64,000 bases of DNA from a cf. Phormidesmis sp. LEGE 11477 (lineage in GTDB: Bacteria; Cyanobacteriota; Cyanobacteriia; Phormidesmidales; Phormidesmidaceae). The DNA is taken from positions 1 through 64,000 of the forward strand of contig NZ_JADEXO010000012.1 of assembly GCF_015207105.1 (NCBI RefSeq). The letters run 5' to 3'. Made by a program: the position numbers and the translations under genes. Below are positions 1-9,066 of the stretch, piece after piece. The stretch's first letter is position 1. The number at the start of each line of letters is the position of its first letter. Under the pieces are notes generated by a model, which saw only the letters and a list, made by a program, of their open reading frames with translations, made no database searches and was not told where the DNA came from.

Positions 1-991
1 TGGGGTCTTGAAGCTGAAAGCAAAGGTAGAACAGCGCTGCATCTTGAGTGCGAGCAATGCGATCGCGCCAGGGTCGCCACTGCTTGTATAGCGTCAGTTC
101 GCTGTTTGTCGTCCAGTGAGAAGATTTTAGACAGCTATAGATCAAAGAGCCTTCAATCTTTTTATAAAATGCTTTGGGTAGCGGCGTGCGAGTGACAATA
201 TCGTGTAGCAAACACTCTGAACAATGTCGCAAAAGTGTTTCTTTATCGTATAGGTATGGCGCTTCGCTAAGCTCTGCTTTGGAACCCGCAAAGCCAGACG
301 TACAGGCGATCGGCATATAGTCCATATATCGCTGTAGGGTCTCTTCGTAGGTTTCACTGACAATCTCCCAATGAGGATAGGTCTCGAACGTCTGACTGGA
401 TTCCTTACGATTCTTGCGAGCTGCCTTTCGTTGACTACCTGCCTGGCGAATAGGCTGATTCCGATAGCGCAGTGAGGGAATATAGTGATCTTTTAGAATC
501 ACCTGTTTGAATGCTTGGGTATAGTGAAGCCAAAACAACAGATCGGAACCCAGCTGCACGTCTGCTAGCTGATAGTGGGCGATGAAGTGCAGCTCTTTGA
601 GCTGCGGGATCAAAGCGCTAATACCTGGATAGATTTGACTACCTTTGAAATAGCGTTCGATCCGGTAGCAATCTATCTCCCAGGTTTGCCACTCAAACGA
701 ACTAGGTATTTCTAGCTCTAAGTAGCGAGCAAGTTCTAAAGAAGGCAGAGGCCGACCATTCGCGGTCGGTAGCGTAAAAGTATTCGGACTAATGTTTTTG
801 CTGATGTCATAATTTTGAGGTGAGGGGAACCCCAATTCTTCTACCAAGACCTGCGCGATTGCTTTTTGGGAGAGATACTGACAGTCAGCATCAGCTTCTA
901 TTCCCCCAGCTTCTATCCACAGATAAAAGGCACCTCCTTGTACGAAGGCCGGATTAGCATCTGGAATCCAAGTACCGTGGAGGATTTTCAT
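1..991 (-). CDS. SNF2-family helicase, N-terminal part (runs off window)
   Basis: About 330 residues are visible, beginning MKILHGTWIP at 991 and open to the window edge with no stop. The reading frame is continuous, so this is a partial gene and not a pseudogene. The start MKILHGTWIPD and the blocks FYLWIEAGG, LLFWLHYTQAFKQVILKDHYIPSL and YPHWEIVSE match the N-terminal accessory region (DUF3670, SNF2 helicase-associated) of large cyanobacterial DEAD/DEAH SNF2-type ATPases. The ATPase motor would lie to the left of the window. Such proteins remodel nucleic acid-protein complexes; the substrate is unknown. The gene is divergent from the DUF3370 gene, with 219 bases between them. I am confident of the family and not of the role. 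Confidence 0.8.
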   Translation of the reverse strand, partial: MKILHGTWIPDANPAFVQGGAFYLWIEAGGIEADADCQYLSQKAIAQVLVEELGFPSPQNYDISKNISPNTFTLPTANGRPLPSLELARYLELEIPSSFEWQTWEIDCYRIERYFKGSQIYPGISALIPQLKELHFIAHYQLADVQLGSDLLFWLHYTQAFKQVILKDHYIPSLRYRNQPIRQAGSQRKAARKNRKESSQTFETYPHWEIVSETYEETLQRYMDYMPIACTSGFAGSKAELSEAPYLYDKETLLRHCSECLLHDIVTRTPLPKAFYKKIEGSLIYSCLKSSHWTTNSELTLYKQWRPWRDRIARTQDAALFYLCFQLQDP

Positions 992-1210
992 TGCTCTGTA
1001 CAGTTTTCTTTACTTTTACCAGCAGCTAAAGGTTATTCTACTACTGAAGGAAGAAAAATCTTCTAGAGTCCTAGCTAATATGAGCTGCAGGAGTTGAAGT
1101 GTATGCTGTCTAGGCCATGAAGGTCAAACTGCAAAGTGGTATTGCGAAAATAGCGATCGCGTCCCTTCTTCAGGCAAAATACTCTTCAACCTACGACGAC
1201 GGACTTATCT

Positions 1211-2680
1211 ATGCTTGCCTGGTTTACAGCGCTGACGTTTGCTCAAACGTTTGCCAACGCTCAATTGATTGATTCTCATCTGACTAACGCCCGATTGACT
1301 AGCCCCCCTCCCTCCCAGCTAGTTGCCCAATCGCCGCCAGCTCCCACAGAATTTGTCGTAGAACAGTCCGTCAGGCCGCTGCCTGGAGCAATAGATAATG
1401 TTCCTGTTTTTAATAGCAACAGTCCAGAGCTAGTTGAAGATCCTGGCATTCTACTGTCCACTTTTCCGCCTGCGGGTATGGCTGTTCCAGAAGCCCATCT
1501 CGACTTTCCGTTCAGTGGGCGGTTCGATGTCTTTGCTCATCACGTTTACAAGGCACTAGACTACGACGAAGAGAATCCTGAGCTGCTAGATAGTTTATAC
1601 ATCGGCATACTTGTGAACAACCCTGGCACGGTACCGGTCAACGTGCGAGTCAATTCAGGGGCGAGCTACCTTAGCCAACCGGATGCACCCTTTATTCAGA
1701 TACCGGACTTCGTGCCATTTAGTCCTTTAGATCCGGTCTATGCCGGGCCAGGTAGCCGAGTTGCTGGGGATATGCTCCAAGATCGCCTGCAGCAGGATAT
1801 CTTTCCGACAGCGATGGTGATTCCGCCGGGTGAGAGTCGGATGCTAATGAATCAGCCGATTCCGATTCGAGAGCTAGAGCCCCCGATCAATGGCCGTTCA
1901 ACGCTGGCCTACTTAGAAAGCGACGGGCCGGTTTATGTAGCCAGTATGGCGCAGTTTGCCCTCACAGAAGCGGGCGCGGATGGGAACATAATTGAAAGCG
2001 CACCCACGCTGGCGTCTTGGGAATCGCTGTTACAAGAAAGTGGATTAGCCGGGCCGCGCGATCTTGCCCCTGCGCCTTTGCCCTTAGCAGAAGGCGAGCG
2101 GTTAATCTATGGCCGAGTGGCAGGCGTCTCGCAGGGCTCTGAATGGCAAGCAACCCTCACAGACGATCTCACCAGCGATCAGCTGACGATTCCCTCAGCC
2201 GGGGAATCTTTTTCCTATGGTATTAGCCTGCTCTATGCTGGCAGAATGGGCACTGATCAAAATCAAAGCGCCGAAATGCTGGTGCGCTATCCAGACACCG
2301 CCTATGAAAGTCACGGGAACTATGGCGTCCGCTACAGCCTGACGCTGCCCTTGCAAAATCCAACAGATCAAACTCAGACGGTTACTGTTGCACTTGAAAC
2401 CGCCATCAAAGAAGATACGCTTAGTGAAGATGGACTTCGCTTTTTTGAGCCTTTGCCCGTTCAGACTTTTTTTAGGGGGCCTGTACAGGTTCGCTATCAG
2501 AGCGATCGCGGCCTACCCACCATTCGCAATATCCACCTAGTGATGAAACGCGGTCAGCAGGGAACGCCGCTGGCCACGCTGACGCTGCCGCCAATGACAT
2601 CGCGTACTGTCGATGTGTCGCTGATCTATCCTGCTGATTCTACGCCGCCGCAGGTTCTGACTGTTAAAACAGATCCCTAA
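1211..2680 (+). CDS. DUF3370 family exported protein
   Basis: A 489-residue protein with a short hydrophobic N-terminus (MLAWFTALTFAQTFANAQ) that looks like a secretion signal. A proline-rich linker follows (about residues 30-60), then a long all-beta-looking region. The blocks VEQSVRPLPGAIDNVPVFNSN, HHVYKAL, VPPGESRMLMNQPIP and NGRSTLAYL are typical of DUF3370, a family found almost only in cyanobacteria and of unknown function. It is probably periplasmic or outer-envelope. No clear Shine-Dalgarno sequence precedes the ATG. The stop is 21 bases before the TauE/SafE gene on the same strand, so the two may be co-transcribed, although no functional link is obvious. Confidence 0.8.
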   Translation: MLAWFTALTFAQTFANAQLIDSHLTNARLTSPPPSQLVAQSPPAPTEFVVEQSVRPLPGAIDNVPVFNSNSPELVEDPGILLSTFPPAGMAVPEAHLDFPFSGRFDVFAHHVYKALDYDEENPELLDSLYIGILVNNPGTVPVNVRVNSGASYLSQPDAPFIQIPDFVPFSPLDPVYAGPGSRVAGDMLQDRLQQDIFPTAMVIPPGESRMLMNQPIPIRELEPPINGRSTLAYLESDGPVYVASMAQFALTEAGADGNIIESAPTLASWESLLQESGLAGPRDLAPAPLPLAEGERLIYGRVAGVSQGSEWQATLTDDLTSDQLTIPSAGESFSYGISLLYAGRMGTDQNQSAEMLVRYPDTAYESHGNYGVRYSLTLPLQNPTDQTQTVTVALETAIKEDTLSEDGLRFFEPLPVQTFFRGPVQVRYQSDRGLPTIRNIHLVMKRGQQGTPLATLTLPPMTSRTVDVSLIYPADSTPPQVLTVKTDP

Positions 2681-2701
2681 TTCTCTTCAATCGGAGCCAC
2701 C

Positions 2702-3430
2702 ATGCCCCTAGAAGCCATTATCATTTTGACGGTAGGTGCTGCTTCCTTTATTCGGGGTGTTTCTGGCTTTGGCGCAGCGCTGATCATTATGCCTGTGCTA
2801 TCTGGGCTGACTAGTATTTACGTAGCTGCGCCGCTGGTGGCTATCTTGGGCCTGACGATCGATACCCTGCTGTGTCTCTACTATCGACGCTCTTTCGACT
2901 GGGGACTGGTGGGCAAGCTCTGGCTCGGCTCTCTTCTGGGTATTCCTCTAGGCTTTGTGATGCTGCGTTTCCTATCGGGCAACTGGATGCTGTTGGCACT
3001 AGGGTTAATGATTGCAGCCTATGCTGTCTATGCTTTGTTTGATCCGGTGATGCCTGTATTGCGATCGCGGCGGTGGATGTACGGCACCGGATTTCTATGC
3101 GGCGCTTTGGGCAGCAGCTACAACATCCCCGGACCACCTATTATCCTCTATGGCAGCAGCCAGCAGTGGAGCCAAGAAAAATTTAAGAGCACCCTTAGCG
3201 TCTTTTTCTGGGGAAATGCCGTTTTAGTCGTCACCGGCCATATTGTTCAAAATCGTTTGACTGAGACTGTTTTTCAACAGTATCTGATTGCGATACCTAG
3301 CATGGTCATTGGATTATCTTCAGGCATCATCCTATCGAGGTTCTTTGATCCTCTGTTGTTTAGGAGAATTGTCCTGGTGATTCTTATCTTTGTCGGAATT
3401 CGGCTGTTTGTTCTGGGGCTACAGTCGTAG
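2702..3430 (+). CDS. TauE/SafE family sulfonate or sulfite exporter
   Basis: A 242-residue integral membrane protein with about seven or eight hydrophobic segments. The N-terminal GVSGFGAALIIMPVL and the mid-protein GALGSSYNIPGPPIILYGSSQQW are the two repeated signature regions of TauE/SafE permeases, which export sulfite, sulfoacetate, isethionate or related anions. A GGAG ribosome-binding site ends about six bases before the ATG. The gene converges on the taurine ABC ATPase gene with only 24 bases between the stops. In Chromohalobacter and Klebsiella a TauE-like protein (IsfE) exports isethionate made from taurine. Its place next to taurine uptake and transamination genes suggests the same job here; the exported substrate is inferred. 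Confidence 0.82.
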   Translation: MPLEAIIILTVGAASFIRGVSGFGAALIIMPVLSGLTSIYVAAPLVAILGLTIDTLLCLYYRRSFDWGLVGKLWLGSLLGIPLGFVMLRFLSGNWMLLALGLMIAAYAVYALFDPVMPVLRSRRWMYGTGFLCGALGSSYNIPGPPIILYGSSQQWSQEKFKSTLSVFFWGNAVLVVTGHIVQNRLTETVFQQYLIAIPSMVIGLSSGIILSRFFDPLLFRRIVLVILIFVGIRLFVLGLQS

Positions 3431-3454
3431 AAACTCTGCTTAGTTACGTCTGGC

Positions 3455-4294
3455 TTAATACTCGCCAGATTCTTTGATCCGTCGGACGAGATACTCTCTC
3501 ATTTCGATAAAGTCTTTCGACACGCGCAGCTCTGTAGGCGAAGTTTCTGCTAGTTTTTTTGAAAATGGATTTTTGATATTTTCTACAATCCGACCGGGAT
3601 TAGCATACATCAAAATTACTCGGGTAGATAGCAGTAAAGCTTCTTCAACATCGTGCGTGATAAAGAAGATTGTTTTGTTAGTCTTTTTCCAAATGTTGTG
3701 TAGGCTCATCTGCATCGATTCCCTAGTAAAGGCATCAAGTGCGCCAAAGGGTTCATCCATCAAGATCACTTTAGGATCGGCGGCTAATGCTCGGGCGATC
3801 GCAGCGCGTTGCTTCATGCCGCCCGATAGCTGATGTGGCAGCTTCTTTGCCGCTTCAATCAAAGAAACCATCTCTAGAAAGCGACTCACCCGCTGCCGCC
3901 GCTGATGCGCGTCCACCCCTTTCATCCGAGGGCCAAAGTCTACATTCTTTTCGATTGTCATCCAGGGAAACAGATTAGGCTGTTGGAAGACCACGCCCAC
4001 TTCGGCATCTGGTTTTGTATGAGGTCTACCGTCTACGCTCACGCTGCCATAGGTCGGCGTTTCGTAGCCAGCTAGCACTCGCAAAAGAGACGTTTTCCCA
4101 CAGCCGGAAGGGCCAATCGCACACACAAAATCACCTGTGTTGAGCGTGAGGTTGATATCTTGCAGTGCTAAGAAAGGCGCTCGTCCAGTAACATCATAAG
4201 CTAGCTCAATATCGGTTAAATCGATCAAGACATCTTCGGCGGAAGTTTGAGATGCCCTCGTTTCAGACACGTTAATCACGGGAGGGCGAGTCAT
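3455..4294 (-). CDS. tauB: Taurine/sulfonate ABC transporter ATP-binding protein
   Basis: A 279-residue ABC ATPase. Walker A GPSGCGKT lies at residues 61-68, the Q-loop VVFQQP at 101-106, the signature LSGGMKQR at 156-163 and Walker B VILMDEP at 176-182, followed by a switch histidine in FFITHDVEEALLL. The subgroup is nitrate/sulfonate/taurine (SsuB/TauB). It is the last gene of a minus-strand run: aminotransferase, permease, binding protein, ATPase. It would power import through the permease at 5675-6520. The substrate assignment rests on the binding protein and aminotransferase. The gap to the binding-protein gene is 138 bases, so an internal promoter is possible. Confidence 0.85.
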   Translation of the reverse strand: MTRPPVINVSETRASQTSAEDVLIDLTDIELAYDVTGRAPFLALQDINLTLNTGDFVCAIGPSGCGKTSLLRVLAGYETPTYGSVSVDGRPHTKPDAEVGVVFQQPNLFPWMTIEKNVDFGPRMKGVDAHQRRQRVSRFLEMVSLIEAAKKLPHQLSGGMKQRAAIARALAADPKVILMDEPFGALDAFTRESMQMSLHNIWKKTNKTIFFITHDVEEALLLSTRVILMYANPGRIVENIKNPFSKKLAETSPTELRVSKDFIEMREYLVRRIKESGEY

Positions 4295-4432
4295 AAAAGA
4301 ACCTGAACGATAAAGAATTTAATGAACTTTTTGAGCGACTAAATATGAAAAAGAAAATAGAGTAAAGATCTCAATGCCTGGCTAAAACACCTATAGAGAC
4401 CCAGTGTAACTAAGCCTCTGTAGAAACAGAAT

Positions 4433-5494
4433 CTACTGAGCAACCGCCTGGTTGAACAGGGCAGCGCGGTAGGCTTCTAGATCTGGCGCTGAAGGAATGG
4501 CTTCTTGCTTCACCATAAACTCAGCCGAATCTTTTAGCACCTGACTCATTGCACCGGCCTCCTCTGGCGTTCCTAGATATTTTTCAGAAGCTTGCTCATC
4601 GGCGCTTACCCAAACTAGCTCGTTCATCACTTCAAGACTCTCTTCAGGCGAGAGTCCAATCTCTTCAGACATTGCTGCAGCGGCGGCTTCAGGCTCGTTT
4701 CGATAGAACTGAACTGCTTCGTCTAAGGCGTCGACATAGCCCGCTAGAAAGTCAGGATAAGTGTCAGCAAACTCTTTATTGACGATACCCAAATCGGCAG
4801 TGATGATTCCTTTCTCCGACAGTTCTTTGGCTGTCACTAAAACGCTGCCGCCCGCATCTAGCATTTTAGAAAGCGTTGGATGCCAGACAAAGCCACCATC
4901 GATATCGCCACGCTGCCACGCTGCTAGCATGTCTTGGGGCTGCATGTCTAGAATTTGCACATCTGCCGGGTCAATCCCTTCACTTTCTAGAGCGGAGAGC
5001 AGACTAAAGTGAGTAGTTGAGCCAAAGGGAACGCCGATCTTTTTACCAGGCACATCGGCCATTGATTGGATACCAGAAGCTTCTGTAACGGCAAGCGCCT
5101 CGTTATCGCCAATAATATCGTGGATGAAATAAACTTGGTAGGGTAAGTCTTGAGCGATACCGGTTGAGACCGGAACAGACCCTGCTAGACCAACGTCGAT
5201 TCCGCCAGAAACCATTGCTGTATTAACATCTCGACCAGAATCGAAGGGCAGCCACTGAATGTCCACATCGGGGAATTTTGCCTCAGCAAATCCTTGGTTC
5301 TTAGTCAAAAGTTCGGCATTAGGGACAACCTGATACCCAATGCGAAACTCGCTGGGCATAGCGCCTTCAGTCGCTTCGGTAGTCGTAGCGGCTGGTTCGT
5401 TGCTACAGGCAGCTAACGTCACTACCAGAATTAAGCTGAGCAGTCCTAGGAGAATGTTGATCCGTCTTCGAGAATATCGTCTAAGCGTGTACAT
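4433..5494 (-). CDS. tauA: Taurine ABC transporter substrate-binding lipoprotein
   Basis: A 353-residue binding protein with a basic, then hydrophobic N-terminus ending in the lipobox LAAC (lipidated Cys30). A low-complexity linker and the periplasmic domain follow. The blocks IGYQVVPNAELL, FDSGRDVNTAMVSGGIDVG, GVPFGSTTHFSLLSAL and AAWQRGDIDGGFVWHP closely follow TauA of the taurine importer, including the STTH and WQRGDID motifs. It delivers taurine or a close sulfonate to the permease TauC. It sits between the permease and ATPase genes, with 180 bases to the permease gene. The C-terminal part carries an unusually acidic, alanine-rich stretch. Another short sulfonate as ligand remains possible. 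Confidence 0.85.
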   Translation of the reverse strand: MYTLRRYSRRRINILLGLLSLILVVTLAACSNEPAATTTEATEGAMPSEFRIGYQVVPNAELLTKNQGFAEAKFPDVDIQWLPFDSGRDVNTAMVSGGIDVGLAGSVPVSTGIAQDLPYQVYFIHDIIGDNEALAVTEASGIQSMADVPGKKIGVPFGSTTHFSLLSALESEGIDPADVQILDMQPQDMLAAWQRGDIDGGFVWHPTLSKMLDAGGSVLVTAKELSEKGIITADLGIVNKEFADTYPDFLAGYVDALDEAVQFYRNEPEAAAAAMSEEIGLSPEESLEVMNELVWVSADEQASEKYLGTPEEAGAMSQVLKDSAEFMVKQEAIPSAPDLEAYRAALFNQAVAQ

Positions 5495-5674
5495 ATCTAG
5501 CTGCGTGGCCTCACGTTGTTGTAATTTCAGGTGTAGTTTTAAGATTGTCTCGAAATCGTCTCATCCTAGGCAAGTCTACCTCGAACCGTACCTTTGACTT
5601 TTTCTTTTGTTGCTCTTCTCCGTATTTGAATTTCTACATATCGTTCGTAATGCGCTGAATCAAAAACAGAAGAT

Positions 5675-6520
5675 CTATTCTTTACCGACCCAAGGCAGAT
5701 AGCGAGCCTGGAGCCAGCGCAGGCCCAAGTCAAGAATGATTGCAATGACGCCCATAATTAAGATGCCAACAAAGATGATGTCGCTGCGTAAGAATTTGCT
5801 GGCGTCTAATACCATCCAACCAATGCCGGAGACTGCCGCGACCATCTCTGCTGCGACTAAAGTGGTGTACATAAAGCCTAGAGCCGTACGCAGCCCAATA
5901 AACAGCTCAGGCAGACAGGAGGGAAACACGATTTGGGTGAATACCTGCCACTGAGAAGAGCCTAGAGAAAGGGCGGCGTTGATGCGATCGCGTGGCACCC
6001 GTTGAACCCCAGACACCATGGCGATATATAGCGGCGCAAATCCAGCCAAAAACAACAGCGCAACTTTAGAAGCATCCTCAATACCCAGCCAAATGACTAG
6101 CAGCGTGTAATAGGCCAGTGGTGGCAAGGGCCGATAAAATTCGATAAACGGATCGAGCACTGCCCGGACAGGTTTGAAGTAGCCACTCGCTAGCCCTAAT
6201 GGCACCGCTAGCCCCAGCGCCATCGTAAAAGCGATCAGCAGTCGCCACATGCTAGAGCCAATGTGGGCAAGCAGCGATCGCCCTTTATAGCCGTTTTGCA
6301 CAATGGTGACAAAAGCGGCCCATACGCTTTGAGGCGAAGGAAAAAACAACGGATCGACTAGACCCAGATTGGTAACCAAAAACCAAAGCAGTAGAGCAGT
6401 TGCGATCGCTAAAAAAGACAGCGCACGATTAAACAGGCGAAACGATGTTTTGCGCGACAGATTGCCTTTCGGCTTCCCTTTAGGGTCACGAATAGGAGGG
6501 CGATCGGTTTGAACAGTCAT
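5675..6520 (-). CDS. tauC: Taurine/sulfonate ABC transporter permease
   Basis: A 281-residue inner-membrane protein of the BPD transporter (SsuC/TauC) type with about six membrane segments. The cytoplasmic coupling motif is in the region NAALSLGSSQWQVFTQIVFPSCLPE, close to the EAA consensus. The N-terminal 30 residues are basic and cytoplasmic. FFPSPQSVWAAF and FYRPLPPLAYYTLLVIWLGI are typical of the family. It pairs with TauA and TauB encoded just downstream. The start is 54 bases after the aminotransferase stop, which supports one transcript covering uptake and the first metabolic step. Confidence 0.85.
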   Translation of the reverse strand: MTVQTDRPPIRDPKGKPKGNLSRKTSFRLFNRALSFLAIATALLLWFLVTNLGLVDPLFFPSPQSVWAAFVTIVQNGYKGRSLLAHIGSSMWRLLIAFTMALGLAVPLGLASGYFKPVRAVLDPFIEFYRPLPPLAYYTLLVIWLGIEDASKVALLFLAGFAPLYIAMVSGVQRVPRDRINAALSLGSSQWQVFTQIVFPSCLPELFIGLRTALGFMYTTLVAAEMVAAVSGIGWMVLDASKFLRSDIIFVGILIMGVIAIILDLGLRWLQARYLPWVGKE

Positions 6521-6574
6521 TTAGTCAATGGCTCCAGCTAGTGGCGATATCCTACAGGATAAGTTGCGCCCGAA

Positions 6575-8074
6575 TCAGTTTTTTGATAGCGAAAAGACAG
6601 ACTGGTGAATGACATCGGCTAGATGATCGGCTTCTGAACGGGTGATTACTAGCGGCGGACAGATAATTAGAACATTTGTAAAGCCTGGGATGGTGTTAGT
6701 GTTGCGTCCAATCATGACGCGCTGATCCAGACATTTTTTTACGACCGCCGCCACACTGGCATCCTCTAAAGGCGTTTTACTTTCTCTATCAGTGACTAGC
6801 TCCACACCTAGCAGCAGTCCTTTTCCCCGCACATCACCCACGTTCGGATGGGCTAATAGCGTTTTTAGACGAGTCAGCAGATAGTCGCCCACTTCAGCCG
6901 CCTGATCTGCTAATCCTTCGCGTTCAATGATTTCAACATTGCGTAGCCCTACTGCTGTACAAACTGGCGTACCTCCGTAGGTGCTGATGTGGCGAAAGTG
7001 GCGATCGCTCTTTTGTCCTGGCTGCGGCTCATCTAAGAAGGCTTCAAAGATATGCTGCTTTACGACCGTCGCCGCTAGCGGCATATAGCCACTTGTGAGC
7101 CCCTTTGCAAAGGTAATAATGTCGGGTTCTACGTCCCAGTGCTGATGGCCAAACATCCGACCTGTGCGACCAAAGCCATTGACGACCTCGTCATAGATCA
7201 AGAGAATGCCTGTGCGATCGCAGATCTCTCTTACTCCACGCAGGTATCCATCCGGTGGCACGATCACCCCGCCGCCTGAAATAATCGGCTCTACGATGAC
7301 TGCTGCGATTGACTCTGCGCCTTCATATCGAATCGTCATTTCCAGCTCTTGCAACAGTCTAGCCGTATAGGCTTCTTCTGAGAGCCCCTCTCCAAACCGA
7401 TAGTAATACGGCGGATTTACATGCATAAATCCTGGCACCAGCGGCTCATACTTCAGCTTCCGCTCGGCCTGCGCGGTGGCACTTAGCGCTCCCATGGAAT
7501 GGCCATGATACCCTCGATAGCGAGAGATAAACTTGTATCTTGGGCCTGCGCCTGCCGGAGCCGTTTGAGCATGATACTGCCTAGCGACCTTAAAGGCAGT
7601 TTCGTTGGCTTCAGAGCCGCTAGTTGAAAAGAACACTTTGCCTTCATAGCCGAGCAGCGCTAGCAGCTTGTGAGCTAGGCGGATACCCGGCTCGTGGCTC
7701 ATCGTCAGCGGCGAATAAGACAGGTTCAACATTTGCGCGTAAGCGACATCTGCTAGCTCTTGACGCCCATAGCCTACATTCACACACCACAGACCAGAAA
7801 CTCCGTCGAAATATTCGTCACCGCTGCTATCAGTGACGTAGCAGCCGGCTCCACTTTTTATACACTTAGGAGGCTTTTGCTCAAACGGTTTGTGCTGTAC
7901 AAGTGCATGCCAAAGCGACCCAGAATCCATCCTTTCGAGCGTTTCTGTATTCAAGTTTGCTTTCTTTAAACTGGCATTTTCAGAACTGGCATTTTCAGAA
8001 CTGGCGCTTTCGGCAGCTACTTTCTCCGACTCTTTAGCTAATTCTGTTGCCTTCGCACTAAAATCTACAACCAT
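6575..8074 (-). CDS. tpa: Taurine--pyruvate aminotransferase (class III)
   Basis: A 499-residue PLP enzyme. The PLP lysine is K324 in IITFAKGLTSGY; the cofactor-binding DEVVNGFGRTG (about 295-305) and SGSEANETAFKVARQYHAQ (about 152-170) are intact. The blocks VSGLWCVNVGYGR, SYSPLTMSHEP, RYKFISRYRGYHGHSMGAL and KYEPLVPGFMHVNPP match Tpa, which moves the amino group of taurine to pyruvate, giving sulfoacetaldehyde and alanine. Other omega-amino acid transaminases are the alternative, but the taurine importer next door favours Tpa. Residues 1-48 are an extension rich in Ala, Ser and Glu, built partly from a 15-base tandem repeat (7970-8014). The true start could be Met49. Confidence 0.82.
   Translation of the reverse strand: MVVDFSAKATELAKESEKVAAESASSENASSENASLKKANLNTETLERMDSGSLWHALVQHKPFEQKPPKCIKSGAGCYVTDSSGDEYFDGVSGLWCVNVGYGRQELADVAYAQMLNLSYSPLTMSHEPGIRLAHKLLALLGYEGKVFFSTSGSEANETAFKVARQYHAQTAPAGAGPRYKFISRYRGYHGHSMGALSATAQAERKLKYEPLVPGFMHVNPPYYYRFGEGLSEEAYTARLLQELEMTIRYEGAESIAAVIVEPIISGGGVIVPPDGYLRGVREICDRTGILLIYDEVVNGFGRTGRMFGHQHWDVEPDIITFAKGLTSGYMPLAATVVKQHIFEAFLDEPQPGQKSDRHFRHISTYGGTPVCTAVGLRNVEIIEREGLADQAAEVGDYLLTRLKTLLAHPNVGDVRGKGLLLGVELVTDRESKTPLEDASVAAVVKKCLDQRVMIGRNTNTIPGFTNVLIICPPLVITRSEADHLADVIHQSVFSLSKN
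7970..8014 (-). repeat. 15-bp tandem repeat inside tpa
   Basis: Three head-to-tail copies of a 15-base unit (plus-strand form ACTGGCATTTTCAGA; third copy diverged) encode repeated five-residue blocks of the SSENA type in the N-terminal extension of the aminotransferase. The frame is kept. Confidence 0.8.
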
Positions 8075-8192
8075 TGGAAAAAGTCTCTAATCAAGACTGA
8101 CTAAATTGTTCTCAAAATCTCTTGCATTTCGATTGAAGTCTATACAAATACACAGTTGATATTTGCAAAAATAGTAACGGCTCCAACACAAA

Positions 8193-8232
8193 CTTTATGT
8201 ATCTCGGACTACCTTTATGTGTCTCAGACCTA
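8193..8232 (-). promoter_or_regulatory. Tandem 20-bp direct repeat upstream of the aminotransferase gene
   Basis: CTTTATGTATCTCGGACTAC at 8193-8212 is followed directly by a near copy (CTTTATGTGTCTCAGACCTAC) from 8213. The second copy overlaps the stop codon of the SDR gene. The 155 bases between the SDR and aminotransferase genes are AT-rich and could hold a promoter. Two adjacent direct repeats about two helical turns apart suit a dimeric activator. No taurine regulator gene is in the window, so the factor is unknown. Confidence 0.4.
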
Positions 8233-9012
8233 CGGTCCAGCGCGACGATCGATCAATGTTCCAGAAGATTGATCCGTTGGAATAACATATAGCTCGCTGA
8301 TATTCACATGCGCCGGGCGCGTAATCGAAAACAGAATAGAATCAGCGATATCGTCAGGCGTTAGCGCTGTCATCCCGCGATATACGCTCTCGGCCCTATC
8401 GGTATCGCCTCTAAATCGCACATCGCTAAATTCTGTTTCTACCAATCCTGGTTCTATATTCGTTACTCGAATCGGCGTACCTAGTAAATCTATCTTCAAC
8501 CCTTCAGACAGCACTTTCACTGCCGATTTCGTTGCACAGTAAACGCTGCCACCAGGATAGGTGTACCTAGCGGCAATTGAGCCGATATTCACTACATGGC
8601 CCGCTTGTCGTTCTACCATCCCAGGGACTACCGCCCGAGTCATATACAACAGACCTTTGACGTTGGTATCAATCATTTCTTCCCAGTCCTGCAGTACGCC
8701 ATTCTGCTGCGGATCCAAGCCCCGGCTTAGACCCGCATTGTTAATCAGCACGTCGATTTCTTGCCATGATGCTGGCAGTCCCTCAACTGAGGCAGCCACA
8801 TCGTCTGCGCTTTGTACGTCCAAAGGCAGCAGCAAAGTCTCAGTTTTGTAGGATTGTTCTAGTTCATTAGATAGCGACTGAAGTTTCTCCTTTCGCCGAG
8901 CCGATAGAATTAGCCTAGCCCCACAAGTGCCTAGCTGCCTAGCGCAAGCTGCGCCAATACCGCTGCTAGCGCCTGTGATTAAAATGGTTCGATTCGACAA
9001 ATCAAACGGCAT
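8230..9012 (-). CDS. Short-chain dehydrogenase, candidate sulfoacetaldehyde reductase
   Basis: A 260-residue classical SDR. The dinucleotide motif TGASSGIG is at 13-20, NNAG at 91-94, and the catalytic Ser145, Tyr158 and Lys162 lie in NIGSIAARYTYPGGSVYCATK. SARR after the second strand suggests NADP(H) preference. It resembles the YdfG/3-hydroxy-acid dehydrogenase subgroup, to which IsfD, the sulfoacetaldehyde reductase of Chromohalobacter and Klebsiella, also belongs. It lies directly upstream of the aminotransferase gene, so reduction of the aminotransferase product to isethionate is a sensible role. The motifs alone would equally allow a serine or 3-hydroxypropionate-type dehydrogenase; the substrate is inferred from context. 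Confidence 0.7.
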   Translation of the reverse strand: MPFDLSNRTILITGASSGIGAACARQLGTCGARLILSARRKEKLQSLSNELEQSYKTETLLLPLDVQSADDVAASVEGLPASWQEIDVLINNAGLSRGLDPQQNGVLQDWEEMIDTNVKGLLYMTRAVVPGMVERQAGHVVNIGSIAARYTYPGGSVYCATKSAVKVLSEGLKIDLLGTPIRVTNIEPGLVETEFSDVRFRGDTDRAESVYRGMTALTPDDIADSILFSITRPAHVNISELYVIPTDQSSGTLIDRRAGP

Positions 9013-9066
9013 ACCAACCTCCTAAACAGATGAATACAACAGCATATGAAGACAGTGTGCAAGAGA

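Noticed and set aside
1117-1210. Upstream in-frame extension of the DUF3370 protein from an ATG at 1117
   Set aside because: That ATG is in a different reading frame and meets a stop; the start at 1211 gives a plausible signal peptide.
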